Translations under genes and position numbers: made by a program
DNA from: Membranipora membranacea
Lineage: Eukaryota; Bryozoa; Gymnolaemata; Cheilostomatida; Membraniporidae
Length of the DNA: 64,000 bases
Direction of reading: 5' to 3'
NCBI GenBank assembly: GCA_914767715.1
Contig: OU612065.1
Location: forward strand, 21,018,001 to 21,082,000
The notes under the pieces: generated by a model
Told to the model about the DNA's origin: nothing
Database searches by the model: none
Seen by the model: the letters and a program-made list of their open reading frames with translations, nothing else
Part shown: positions 27,201 to 38,141 of the stretch, one piece after another
How the letters are laid out: each line of letters starts with the position of its first letter
Position numbering within the stretch: position 1 is the stretch's first letter

Positions 27201-27893
27201 ATGGCTTTACGATTCAGAGTGCCTCAAACTAGCTCATCTAGCAGTGAAGATGAAGTTGCTGAATACGAAGAGCAGCGAGCAGCCAGGCTTCAGGGGAGAC
27301 AGGATAGACAAGATTGGTCAGATTCACCTGGTTGGAGCGATGAACCCGAGGCAACACCGCAACAGCTAGCAAACTTCAGGGCTATGCAGGCAGAGAGAGA
27401 ACAATTTTTTAATCTTCGTATGACAACAGAGGACTGGTGCCAGTGTGGGAATAAGTGTTTACCAGTCCAGTGTGCTAAATCAGCATTAGACTTGCATTGC
27501 TGTCAGGAAACTGACATGGTAAAAACAATATGCCATCAAAATCAAATGTACGGAGACAACAAAATGTACAGCTGTATTGTTGATCATCCAGCGTTCTTTA
27601 ATCAGTGTCTGTACATTACAGTGCTGGACAACATGGCCCATGTGTACTCAAAAGCAGGTCATTCAGGTGCTAGAGCCAAGAAAGACCCAAACAAAGCCCG
27701 GAGATACATAGCTATTCGCCAGTACACTGTCTGGATTCATGGAAGGTGTGGCTATCAGGACAGGAAGTGCATTCCACAATGTGTGACCAAAAAAATCAAA
27801 GAAGCTTTCCCCAGCGCCGATGGCTATCAGGAGGTACCAGACTCTGATCTATCTGATATATCTTATCAGGATGATGAAGACTCGTTACCTTGA
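27201..27893 (+). CDS. Stand-alone P2X7 receptor C-terminal (ballast) domain protein
   Basis: A single-exon ORF of 230 aa. Residues 1-70 are Ser/Glu/Asp-rich and probably disordered. From about residue 76 to 213 it matches the cytosolic C-terminal domain of the P2X7 receptor: WCQCGNKCLP at the start, a CC pair, then RRYIAIRQYTVWIHG, and IPQCVTKKIKEAFPS leading to DGYQEV. In P2X7 this domain binds a zinc cluster through its cysteines and a guanine nucleotide. Most of those Cys positions appear kept here. The last 20 residues are acidic. There are no membrane segments and no P2X channel, so it cannot be a receptor. Such free domains are known in many invertebrates, and their function is not established. 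The ATG sits in a reasonable context (atcATGG) and no upstream in-frame exon is evident. A plus-strand AATAAA lies at 28319-28324. Confidence 0.85.
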   Translation: MALRFRVPQTSSSSSEDEVAEYEEQRAARLQGRQDRQDWSDSPGWSDEPEATPQQLANFRAMQAEREQFFNLRMTTEDWCQCGNKCLPVQCAKSALDLHCCQETDMVKTICHQNQMYGDNKMYSCIVDHPAFFNQCLYITVLDNMAHVYSKAGHSGARAKKDPNKARRYIAIRQYTVWIHGRCGYQDRKCIPQCVTKKIKEAFPSADGYQEVPDSDLSDISYQDDEDSLP

Positions 27894-27972
27894 TCTCCAT
27901 CAGCCAAAACATCTATGCGGCCCTTTTTATGGCACCAAATTCTAACACTTGAATTACACTTCCATCCCATCT

Positions 27973-28113
27973 TAGTTTAAGCGCTCAAACGGCGGCGAGA
28001 TGCTGGTAGAGGCATTTCATTATCAACCACTTTCTTTTCTCGAAAAGAAAAGAAAGTGGTTGGTAATGAAATGCCTCTACCAGCATCTCGCCGCCGTTTG
28101 AGCGCCTAAACTA
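27973..28113. mobile_element. Foldback (MITE-like) element, near-perfect palindrome
   Basis: Two 68-base arms (27973-28040 and 28046-28113) are reverse complements with only two mismatches, around a 5-base loop cgaaa. The termini read tagtttaRgcgctcaaac. A TA at each tip could be a target duplication. It has no coding capacity. It starts 80 bases after the stop codon of the P2X7-tail gene and before that gene's AATAAA, so it is probably transcribed in its 3' UTR. A diverged half-copy occurs at 56605-56662. Confidence 0.85.
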
Positions 28114-28318
28114 ATCCCATCTAGGATATCTAGAACTTTTTTTCTACCTTTTACTTTACGCAGCATCGCTAAACGATTTTCTTTCAAGCAAGCCTTATTT
28201 CAATATTACATGCTACAATGTTAATCTATAACAATTCAATCATTTTTTTTCAACCTTTTTTGTCTCTTTTTTAATGGCACTTTTGTAAAAACATTTTCTT
28301 GAAAATGATATAGATGCA

Positions 28319-28324
28319 AATAAA
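28319..28324 (+). terminator. Poly(A) signal candidate for the P2X7-tail gene
   Basis: AATAAA about 430 bases after the stop codon at 27893 and about 400 bases before the DRC10 start. It would place the foldback element inside the mature 3' UTR. Confidence 0.4.
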
Positions 28325-28718
28325 GTATTAAAAAGATGAATCAAAACAAGACAAAGAAACTTCTACTGTGGGACAAAAATATTATACTTCCACCCAAAAA
28401 TCTGATCAAATTCAAACTACTCAATATTCCAAACAACTACTGCAACAAAAGTTCGAGGGATTGCGCAAATCAAAATTCATATCAAATTCTCAAAGGACAA
28501 TATTATGTAAAAATACCCATGACAATTTTTTTATTTTTCAAAAAAGTGTACAGGAATGATAATCATAAAACATTTTGTGTAAATGTGACAGCAGCTCATA
28601 AAGCCAACAATACCATGAAGTCGTGTCTGACTTTAAGTCATACGCAAAGCTGTGGTTGCCACTGTGGGATTGAGGTACGCCTCCTCAAAGATTAGACTGG
28701 TTGAGTATAACTCTCATT

Positions 28719-31700
28719 ATGGCTGTTCATCAGAAAGCCGGAAATCTTGGTTCTAACCTTCTACAACAACCACCGAAACCACTCCGTACAGAGAGGGTGC
28801 GACTCAAGCTACCAATAAGTGTTAAATCACCTCGAGCCTCCGGAGCTGCAGCGGACCAATCACTTTTAGGTGGCCAACCTGGAAATGACAAGCAAAGCTT
28901 TCTAGAACAGCTTGACATGCTGACAAAAGCCGGACCCAAATATAAGATAAGACTCGATCCACTCAAAGCTCTCGAACCGGACAGGAAAAAGCTGACGTCA
29001 CTGGAAGCTCAGAGGATCATCAGCGTCCTGGAGGAGCTGAAGCTAAAGTCTGAGGTCATCATAGTGCTGCCACACGTCGTTAAAGACTTAGCTAAGTATC
29101 GTGAGATTCTTGGTGAGCATATTTATGAGATATTAAAGGGCCATCAGAAGTTTTTAGAGCAGTTCAGGATCACTGAAAAAGTATACTCCGAAATGACTAG
29201 CAAACACACGTCATCGGATGAGGCGATAGAGCACACCCTACACAAACTTAACAATATGAGGATAGAGCTGGAGTTTTCCATCCGCAACATTCTCAGAGCG
29301 TTCAGAAACCAGGAGGATAGAATGAGGACACTACTGGCAGAAGTTAGCACTGGCAAAACAAGAGAGGGCAGCTACTTTGTACAGAGTGTCTCAGATCTAA
29401 AGGACATACTGTTTGATCGATTACTGGTCTCGCCAGGAGAGCAACATGACAAGATGCAGTTTCTCGCTCAAGTAAGACAACACCCTGATGTGTTTATCAG
29501 CATGGTTGCACAGAATTCAATATTTACAGACTTACAGGTTTATTTATAATCCGATCGTGCAATACCCTGAGGTGTTACATAAAACAGTTGGCGAGCTCTG
29601 GTAAAAAATAAAATGGTTTTCTCATTTTGCCTGCCATACTTTTTTCTCTCAGTGAAGCATAGCATAGTCTGCACCGCGGTGAGCATTCGGTGAAATGTGG
29701 CGATGTTAGTTTGTGCAATATAGATATAATCTAGATATAAATATAGATTAAATGCAGTTTTTTACTGACTACTCACTTATTTTGTTGTTTCAGATATCTG
29801 CTCAGGATCGACATAATCAGCTGGTTATAGAAAGGTTAGAGGCTGAAGTAGATCTTGCTGTAGAGGAAAGGGATGAAGAGATTAAAATCAAGAACCAAGT
29901 TATCCATCAAATACAGGTATGAAGACTTCATCTCACCAATCGGATTATATTATTAATTACTATCATTTCTGTGGGACTGGCGTAATTATTAGCAGATCAC
30001 TTATAGCTAAATATCTAACCATGCACAGCTAGGTACATCAGCTTATTATGTATCAAGAATGAAGATACACAAAAATTGGTCAGAATGAGCCATGTAACAA
30101 ATTTTCAGAGACAATTTTTGAGAAAAGTCGCCATTTCCCCTCCCTTTTGTGACTTGTTCTAAAACCGGAATAGAAATAAAAACCACCTCTACAAAATCAT
30201 ATAGGAAAAATATATATATAGATATATATAGGAAAAAGTGTTTACAGGGAATTTGACCCTAGAGACCTTACTCAAAGTAAAATATCTCTCTGTTCTCTCA
30301 CCACAGATTAACCTTCAAACCCTTGAAAAAGCAACGGAAGAAGACCTTAGGCGAGCAAAAACTGAAGCTGAGAAACAAACACAATCTGATGCAAAAGCTA
30401 GCGATGCTAAGAAACATAAATTGAACACTGAGCTCAAACTTCTTGTCAACACTCTCGCGAGCACAACTAATGAAAATCGAGAAGAGGAACAAGGGCTTAG
30501 AAAGGTAACTCAACCTTATAGCTTGATAAATAAAGATTGTTATCTGACATGTTAGTGTCGCAAGATCATGAAGCAAGATTTGTGTCCAAAAATGGGCACA
30601 CAGACATGTTAATGCATAAAAAAAGGTAAAATTTCATCACAATATACAGTAAAAAACTGACTCGTCGAATCTCACCATCAACATCTCTCCTAGTGCTTTC
30701 CAATGGCATCATGATAATTAGAACAAGTTGAAGGGCGTTGTTCTAACAACCGCCATAACTTTGACTGGATTAAGTAGCTGTGCTTTGCGCTGTTGAAATT
30801 GGATTGTGACTTTGAGCATTAAACAGGTAATTGGTTGCTCCTCAATAAACAGACAATTCCACACAAGAAAACAGCATTATTTGGTCAGATTATATTTATT
30901 ATATATAGGTAGTCACTTTTGAATATTTATGTAGAGAAAATGGAAGGTGGAGTCAGAGATTGAGAACTGGATACAGAAATATGATGAGGAGATGATGGAC
31001 AAGCAGGAGGAGTATGAGCAAATAGATGACGTTTATCAAGAAGAAAAGAAACAGCTTGCCGAACTGGAATTCAGATTCAAAAAGTTGGAGGTAAGCATCC
31101 ATTGGTGCATGCCATTGGTTTGAGAATTTGTGAAAGCTTCAAATTGTTCTGCAATGATCTGCCGTTTTTCAGCCTCGAATTTCATCTTCTGTAACCAATC
31201 TGAAATGTAGTGAATGTTTGCAAAAATTTACTGTACAAACCACGCACTGAATGTGGAGTGCATGTGGAGTGCATGTGGAGTTGCATACATTCAAAAACCG
31301 AGTAGGCAACTCCCATGATATAAATTAACCTATGGTTATTACACCAGGGAGTTTAGGTTAACTCCCTGATTACACCAGAGAATCTGTCTTCAATATGCTT
31401 GCCAACAGGATTGAAATAAGGAAATGTTGAGCAACTCTGATGTAGTCATTTAATCATCGCATGAGATTATCCCCAAAAGAACCAATATTGCATAAAACAG
31501 CTAAAATCTACAAGCCATAGCCAGTTTTTACATATAAAAATTGTGTTCACACAGACGGAATACAAGGGAATAATGGACAAGAGGCAGACAATCAAAGATC
31601 AGGCTGTACTGGAGAAGAGACGAGATGAGAGTCGTACACACGGTGCTACTGTTATACAGTCTGTGTGGAGAGCATACAGGGTCAGGAGGCAGATCAGGAT

Positions 31701-31767
31701 CAAGGAGAAACTACGTGGTAAAAAGAACAAGAAGAAAGGAAAAGGCAAAAAAAAGAAGACTTACTAA
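28719..31767 (+). CDS. DRC10: DRC10 / IQCD, nexin-dynein regulatory complex subunit
   Basis: DRC10 is a coiled-coil subunit of the nexin-dynein regulatory complex, which links neighbouring microtubule doublets and controls dynein in motile cilia and flagella. Five exons, all phase 0 at their joins: 28719-29471, 29794-29916, 30307-30504, 30935-31090, 31555-31767. The product is 480 aa (human IQCD 449). Residues 1-60 are basic and Pro/Ser-rich. The middle is almost continuous coiled coil. The family block [19 protein letters not shown] lies in exon 4. A C-terminal IQ motif, [17 protein letters not shown], around residues 441-458, precedes a tail made almost only of Lys and Gly. The start chosen is the first ATG in the open frame. 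For exon 4 the acceptor is after gtag at 30934; the AG two bases later breaks the frame. AATAAA lies at 31879-31884. Confidence 0.93.
31251..31286. repeat. Short tandem repeat, 11-base unit
   Basis: Three copies of atgtggagtgc (the last slightly altered) in the last intron of DRC10. Confidence 0.8.
31345..31369. repeat. Short hairpin, AGGGAGTT arms
   Basis: agggagtt and aactccct separated by a few bases, in the last intron of DRC10. One of at least seven similar hairpins in the window. Confidence 0.65.
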
Positions 31768-33797
31768 GTTATAATGCATTAGACTATCAAACATTCGCTG
31801 GAACTGATTATTTAAGATAGTTTTGATTGGCTGACCGGTGACCTTACTCTGACGAGTGACCTTACCAATGTATGGATGAATAAAAGACGCAAATCATTAC
31901 CAGATCAAAGGAAAACAAAACTATTTCTGTTTTCTGTAAAGACGATATCAAGTTTGCAAATAATGCTACTATCAGCCATCGAAACCTCTAAGAAAAAAGA
32001 TGTTTAGCCAAGTAATACAAAATCTTGTCTGACATTTGACTGTATGTTGATTTTCTATAACACAAGCTGTGTGCGATTAAAAAGGTATGAACTTTGTTAT
32101 ATAACCATCATGGTGTCTCTTTTCATAGCCGCAAAAAACGATGGTCCTGTAACCATAAGATAGGTATATACTACCACTGCATTTGGTGTCTTTGATACTA
32201 CTGTCAGATCTCACGTTCATGAACAACATAATGGCCTTTAGCCCTCTACGTACATGGTAGGAAGGAATTTGCGTGTAGAAAACACAATTATGATATACCC
32301 CAAGCGGTAATTAGCAACTTTCATAAATTGTCATCCCAATATTCAGGATTCAGGAGTTTTTATTGTGTACCATGGTATAAAATAAGGATAGCAATCCCAT
32401 TGGTAGATGTGCTTTTTTCTACTCTAATTTGCAAATTTTTAAGGCTTTGTGATTTTTTTTAAATGTTAGCGGTAATTCAAAGGCAAGAGAATGTACTTCC
32501 CTTTATTGCAAGTCAAATATTTGCTTGAAAGCTTACAGTTAGCTAATGCAACAATATTCATGGAATAGATTACCAACTACAGGGAAATTGTAAGCAGAAA
32601 TCTGTCTACATTCTAAGAATAATCGAGTGCGATTCTCAATTTCTGTAATTTCAGTAGACCCAATGCTCAGGTCGATCCATGGAAATGCAGTGAAAATCAG
32701 AAGCACAATAGATAGCATAGCATAGCCCCAGCTAATAATTGAACACAAACACTAAACTTCATGTATCAATAGATACATAGGGGCACACCTATATGGATGA
32801 TTCAATAGGTACAATCATGCTGTATTATTCTCTTTTCAAGCCAGTGGCATTCACAGCCTTATAGAAATCAATGTTTGTATTGGCATTGTCATGTAAATGA
32901 GCTCTCAGTAGAAAACTGAGATGCCTGATACCTTTTCATACGCATAGTTCACTTTTCAGCTCAATCAATACAGCTTTTACACAGAGATACACATCGCAAC
33001 AAGCTTGACATTAATTTCAGTTGTTGGCAGTCATTTTTGTAAATAAAGCAGACTTGACAGGGAAGTGAATTGACTTATCAAAGGTGAGTTTTTGACCAGA
33101 TATATACACAGTCTGTTTATTGACTGTTGACTAAAAAACTTATGATCCGCCACATCCCGAAACATGGCCACAAAAGCGAAGTGGAAAAGCTATGGTTTAA
33201 ATATGTTATGTTAAGAGTTATATTTCGCTAGGGTTATAGTTTTCTTCGATGCTTATGAACTTTGAAATTTTTTTGGATACATTTGTGATTGTGTGGTTTT
33301 GTTGGATTTCGTCTTTGACAGAAAATGGTTTATGAAAATCAGGTGATCTTATCTGTATATTGATGCCCTGCTCTATTACTGTAAATATTTTCAACCATCA
33401 GTAATGGGGTCTCTTATCGCAATAATGGAATGGAATTGTAAGGAAGTCATTCATAATTGGAACCTATCTTACGTATCTGAGTGTGTGCCCCATTCAATTC
33501 AAAATCAATTACAGGAATAGTCTAGCCATGCAATCTATTGTCTGTGCGTGAGATAAGTATTTTAATTTGAGGATGGCGTTCATATTAGGATTGACAATAA
33601 CAAGGCAGCATGTAGAAAGTTGAGAAAATCTTAGGGGAACGAGATACGCAATTCAAGTCACGACTTAAAAAACTCTTTTTATTTTAGCAGCAGCAGGATT
33701 ATCGAGTAAAGAAACCACTGAAAAACGGATACTTTCAAAGGAAACTTCATATTAATCGCCTTCACATTCATACTGAGCTAATCAACGGAAAACTATC
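31768..33797. other. Intergenic stretch between DRC10 and the collagen-EGF gene
   Basis: Holds the DRC10 3' UTR with AATAAA at 31879-31884, about 112 bases after the stop, then about 1.9 kb with no exon that I can support. The right part should contain the promoter and 5' UTR of the collagen-EGF gene. Confidence 0.5.
31879..31884 (+). terminator. Poly(A) signal candidate for DRC10
   Basis: AATAAA 112 bases after the DRC10 stop codon. Confidence 0.5.
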
Positions 33798-36700
33798 ATG
33801 GATATAATAAGACACAAAAAATCATATTTAGGATTATTTCTCATGCTATCATATCATCTACACTACACATATGCTCAGCTGATTGTAACTGGGCCTCCAG
33901 GTGAGGTCGGCGCAATAGGACCAGAAGGTGCTCAAGGATTACCCGGAAACCCAGGTGCTGCAGGGCTTCCAGGCGATGCAGGGCCTGCAGGACCAAAGGT
34001 AAGTTGCTGTAAATATGTCGTTATTTAAGGATTCAATTGAAGGGGCTGGTGCTCGGAAACTGTGAGCATAAAGACACACCCAAGTTTTACATCAGGCAAC
34101 AACTCCTAGATTATAAGGCTGCTGCCAATTATGATGACATGATACGATATGTTGGGACATGATGAATAATTGATTATAGCCAATTCATAATTCATGAAAA
34201 TGGAAAAAAATGATGGCAAATCTTGATACGCAATCCTATGAGCACCTAATTTATATGATTTCAGGGAGAGCAAGGTTTTCAAGGCGCTAATGGGTCTGAC
34301 GGAGCAGCAGGCAGCGTGGGTGCTGAGGGAAGCCAAGGGTCAGCAGGACAGCCTGGAGCAGCTGGTCAGGCTGGAATTCCTGGGGTTTCTGGTGGAGACG
34401 GCCAGGAAGGTGCTACCGGAGCTACTGGAGCGCCAGGCCCACAAGGGCCAAAAGGAAGTCCAGGTAAGAGAGGTCTCTCTTCTATTGTCACAGCTTAAAT
34501 AGTTCATAATTCTACTGTCACTTACACTGTCAGTCCAGTACTGGCCTGTATGAGATAGGTCAGTAAGAAATCATAGTTGAATTGAAACTAGGATTTGATA
34601 AAACACAACATTTGTCTCCTCCATACTTATACTCCTGTAGCTATCAGATCATGCACCTGAGGTATGGGAATGGTGGACATTAGTCGTAGTCACTCATTTT
34701 CAGTGGATCGATTTCCCACTTTGAATGAAGTTACCCACTCTCAATTCGAATGGCTGCTTACGGCTGGAATTGATGATGAAACTTCAAAAATATCTGCTGC
34801 GGCCAGGATTTGAACCTGGGCTTCACACTCATTGATGTTATCCATTCATCCACGCTGCCATTTCGACTCATGCTACTTCCATGGTTCGATAACTCCTGAA
34901 GTTGATGTGAAATGGAAGCATTGGACCTTAGTGAATATCAGGACCGCTAGAGCATGCTCAGACTCGAGAGTTATCTGAATATATTTTTAGTTCGGTTTGT
35001 CAGAATTCAAATGGATAATGTTCCTGCAGGCAGATACAAAATAATAGAGCCCAGTTGAAAAGTTGAAAGGAAAAACCGTAATTTTATGAAAATGATTTGT
35101 AAGTTATATGCCCTAATCTGCTTAGTTAATATTAGCTAGAGTTTAGTTCATCTTGTTTTGGGGTGACTTAATGTAAGGTAGCTGTAAAGTAAAGGGGGCA
35201 GGGGACGATGTTATGTAAGCTAACAATGAGTAACACTAATTCAAGCATGTGCGAAAAAGCGAACACTTCAGTCCTCTAGAGTGGAAATAATATCATTTAA
35301 TTATTTTGGTAGGATTGAAGGGTGGGGTTGGACTAAGAGCCAGTGCAGGACAGCAAGGAGAGAGTGGTATCAAGGGAGAGACTGGAGAGATGGGAGAACC
35401 AGGGCAAATAGGACTGAGTGGTGCAGCTGGAGAGAAGGGTGACCCAGGTCTGCCAGGTGTAGGTGAGTGGTTGGAGACAAAACAAAATGATATTCGGTCC
35501 ACAGACAATAATGTTGTTGTTTTTCTGGGAGGTAGATATCATGTTTGAGCTTTTATTGTCCTTCAAATCCAGTAGAAAACTTAAAGTATTACATCTTTGG
35601 CAGCCAGTTGTACAGATATGGAAATTTTTGATTATTTTATCAAATCAAGATTTTTTCAAACTAACACTTCAATCCATTGTCGACATATCCAGTATTTATA
35701 CAAAATTGACTACGTTATTTGTAGCTGATATTGATGAATGCAGTGTAAACAGTCCAGGTATAGCAGCAGCGTGCCCTGCAGAGAGCGAATGTATGAATCA
35801 TCTACTCGGATATGACTGTAAATGTAGTGAAGGATATCAGTACAACCAGCAAACTAAAGCATGTGAAAGTAAGTTTGATGATGAAATAGCCATCGAGCAG
35901 GCTTATCAGAACCTCACCATGGAAATTTCACGGTTTTGGTTCCAAATCAAACTAACTCACATTAGTACTCACTGATCTACTTTAGTTTGACATGATCTAC
36001 ACGAGAGGAGTAAACATTAGCTAGGGGTTACTTAACTTTCATTAGCTAAGGTGGAATTGTATATAAAGTAATGCGTTGAGTGCTATTTCAAAAATGGTGA
36101 ACCAGTCCTCTTGTGAATAACCGCTTCCTCTAGGGTGTTTGGTTTCGAAGGAACAAACATCTCAGCACTACATGTTTCTTTCCTTATATTTCAAGATGTG
36201 AATGAGTGTAACATCAGAAGGGGAGGCTGTGACTCGTTCTGTTTCGATATCGCTGGTTCATATGTCTGCGGATGTGAGGATGAAGGGTTTGAGCTGTCAG
36301 ACAAAGATAAACATTCATGTATCGGTAAGTCTAGTTTGAGTCTTCAAAGTTTGGGACTACCGGCTCATCTGGAAAGGTGATTATGAATAGTTTGAATTCG
36401 GCATATGTACAACTGTACATTTTGTATAGTCAAATATTTTATTGTTAGGACAACCAATGATATATGTGTACAGAATGTCATCATTAAACGAAGACAAAAC
36501 GGGATTTCAATGGTCTATGTCAAATTTTTACTAATTTGTAGTTCCAGTTCCACCTAAATTATTTATCGGCTCAAATTAGCCATTTGCACAAGAATGAAGA
36601 AAAAAATAGGTTAGCTCTTGTGGTCCTAGGTTTTTCTATTATGTGACCAATGGTCACAATTTCCAAGAAATATCTTTAGCATGTGTTTCTATAAAACCAA

Positions 36701-37407
36701 CTGCAGCCACATACCCTGTTCCGGTGGGCCTCAATTGAAATAAATTTGCGCACATCTCAAACCCATGTTATCATATGTATTATAATTTAATTGTGATTAT
36801 GTTTAGATATCAATGAATGTCAGAAGAACAAGACAATCTGTGGTACTACTGACGAGGCAGTGTGTGTTAATACACACGGCAGCTTCTTATGTGTGGACAT
36901 TACAACAAGTGAGTTCTACTGGCAAAATAAGAACGTAGTGTGTAATATTGAAGCTTTTCGCTGCAGTTAAATCAACGAATGCACCCTTGCTACTTGTTTT
37001 GATGCATCATTTGAGATCATAAAGATATGTATCCGACATCCTTTATGTATATGCAGTGAAATTTAGATTTTTCGGTGTTCTTGTAATTTAAAATTTTAGA
37101 AAGATAATTTACTTCACGACCATTTTTTTTATCTGTCTATGACAAGAGCCTTGAACTTATCTTTATCATCTATAACATGACATCGCTTTTTGTAGGTGTT
37201 GTCGGCGGGGACTCACAAGCCCAGGTAGATTCCGAGGCTGCCGCTGACTCGTCCATGGTGGACAGGATAATGTTAATAGTCCTAGTGTGCTGGTGCGCCT
37301 TTTTGACTCTTATTCTGATCATACTAGCCATAATGCTGATTATGAAACGCCAGAACCACATCACTGAAGAGAAACATCTTGCCAAATCTCGAACGACAAG
37401 TCGATGA
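33798..37407 (+). CDS. Membrane-anchored collagen-like and EGF-domain protein
   Basis: Seven exons join in phase: 33798-33998, 34265-34463, 35313-35462, 35725-35868, 36196-36324, 36807-36908, 37196-37407. The product is 378 aa. A signal peptide ends near residue 26 (TYAQ). Residues 32-183 form about 50 Gly-X-Y triplets, broken once where ASA replaces a Gly triplet (exon 3); this should form a collagen trimer. Then come calcium-type EGF units at about 185-232 (DIDEC), 233-275 (NVNEC) and a third, shorter one at 276-308 (DINEC). An acidic linker leads to one membrane helix at about 333-358 and a 20-residue basic cytosolic tail. The expected form is a type I surface trimer that could bind matrix or other cells; this is inference. 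I know no standard family with this order. CCBE1 has EGF before collagen and no membrane helix. The acceptor of exon 5 is the unusual tcaag, and it turns the usual Asp of that EGF into Asn. Confidence 0.85.
34796..34860 (-). repeat. tRNA-like sequence, probably SINE-derived
   Basis: On the minus strand there is a clear T arm: stem CCAGG, loop TTCAAAT, stem CCTGG. Upstream is a possible D arm, GATG, nine-base loop, CATC. Only about 14 bases lie between the two arms, too few for an anticodon arm, and the acceptor strands do not pair. It is therefore not a working tRNA, and more likely the head of a tRNA-derived SINE or a decayed tRNA. It lies in the second intron of the collagen-EGF gene. Confidence 0.4.
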
Positions 37408-38141
37408 TAAATAATCTGTTTCCTCTAGTTCACTTATTTACCCTTATGCTAAAATTGGTATTGCTCAAATGATCAACATCTGGTCGGAGTGTTTGTGAGT
37501 GGAAAAACACAGGAGTGCTGACGAGCTTGTGATCTGCGATGATGCACCTAGGGCTCTTTGGGCAAATGATATGGCAGTCAAACTTTACATAATACTCATT
37601 GGCTCCGCATTATATTTCACTCAGTTCAATGGGGTTTGAACTACTTCTGCAATCTCCTATTGACGCTTAAAAACAGGCTGATCATCTTCCATAGCAAGAT
37701 AAAGCTGGATGCCAATTGAGGTCATTTGGTTTCTGAGGGTGGTAGCATATTGTCTGACTAGTACTTAAATAAAATGTTGGTTTTATTTCCTTGAGAAATT
37801 CCAAGTAATTAGCTAATTTTTGTGACGGCAGCATTATATTTATACTTTTTTACATGATATCATACAAGATTTGTACAGCAGAGCACTCTCATCATTATCA
37901 AACATTTTAGTTTTACATTTTGCAAAAATTTGGTGGTGCAGAACGATTGCCATATTGCACCGAGTCTTATGCTCTGTACAAAATAAAAGAATAAATGCAA
38001 CATTACAAGTGTAACTCCTTGGTGCAACATATTTGATTTTTTGTCCTTCACCAAGACCTGTTGAAACGCTGTAGATCGAGAAGATGAGAGCCTAATTACC
38101 TGTTCCCAACACCAGCACTAGATACCCGGCGTACCAAATAT
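37408..38141. other. Convergent 3' region of the collagen-EGF gene and PPIE
   Basis: AATAAA on the plus strand at 37768-37773 and TTTATT (minus-strand AATAAA) at 37782-37787 lie within 20 bases of each other, about 360 bases from each stop codon. Both genes could end in the same short interval. A stray copy of the hairpin motif (taactccttgg) is near 38011. Confidence 0.5.

Noticed and set aside
28336-28695. 119-aa ORF directly before DRC10
   Set aside because: AT-driven Asn/Lys/Ile composition and no family resemblance. It ends just before the DRC10 ATG and is more likely 5' flanking sequence.
28730-28966. Minus-strand ORFs inside DRC10 exon 1 (also 29144-29356)
   Set aside because: Exact shadows of the long coding exon on the plus strand.
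34290-34502. Alternative frame of 70 codons in the collagen exon
   Set aside because: Frame-shifted reading of Gly-X-Y codons. The collagen frame is the real one.
34796-34860. Functional tRNA gene
   Set aside because: T arm and D arm are visible but the anticodon arm is too short and the acceptor stem does not pair.
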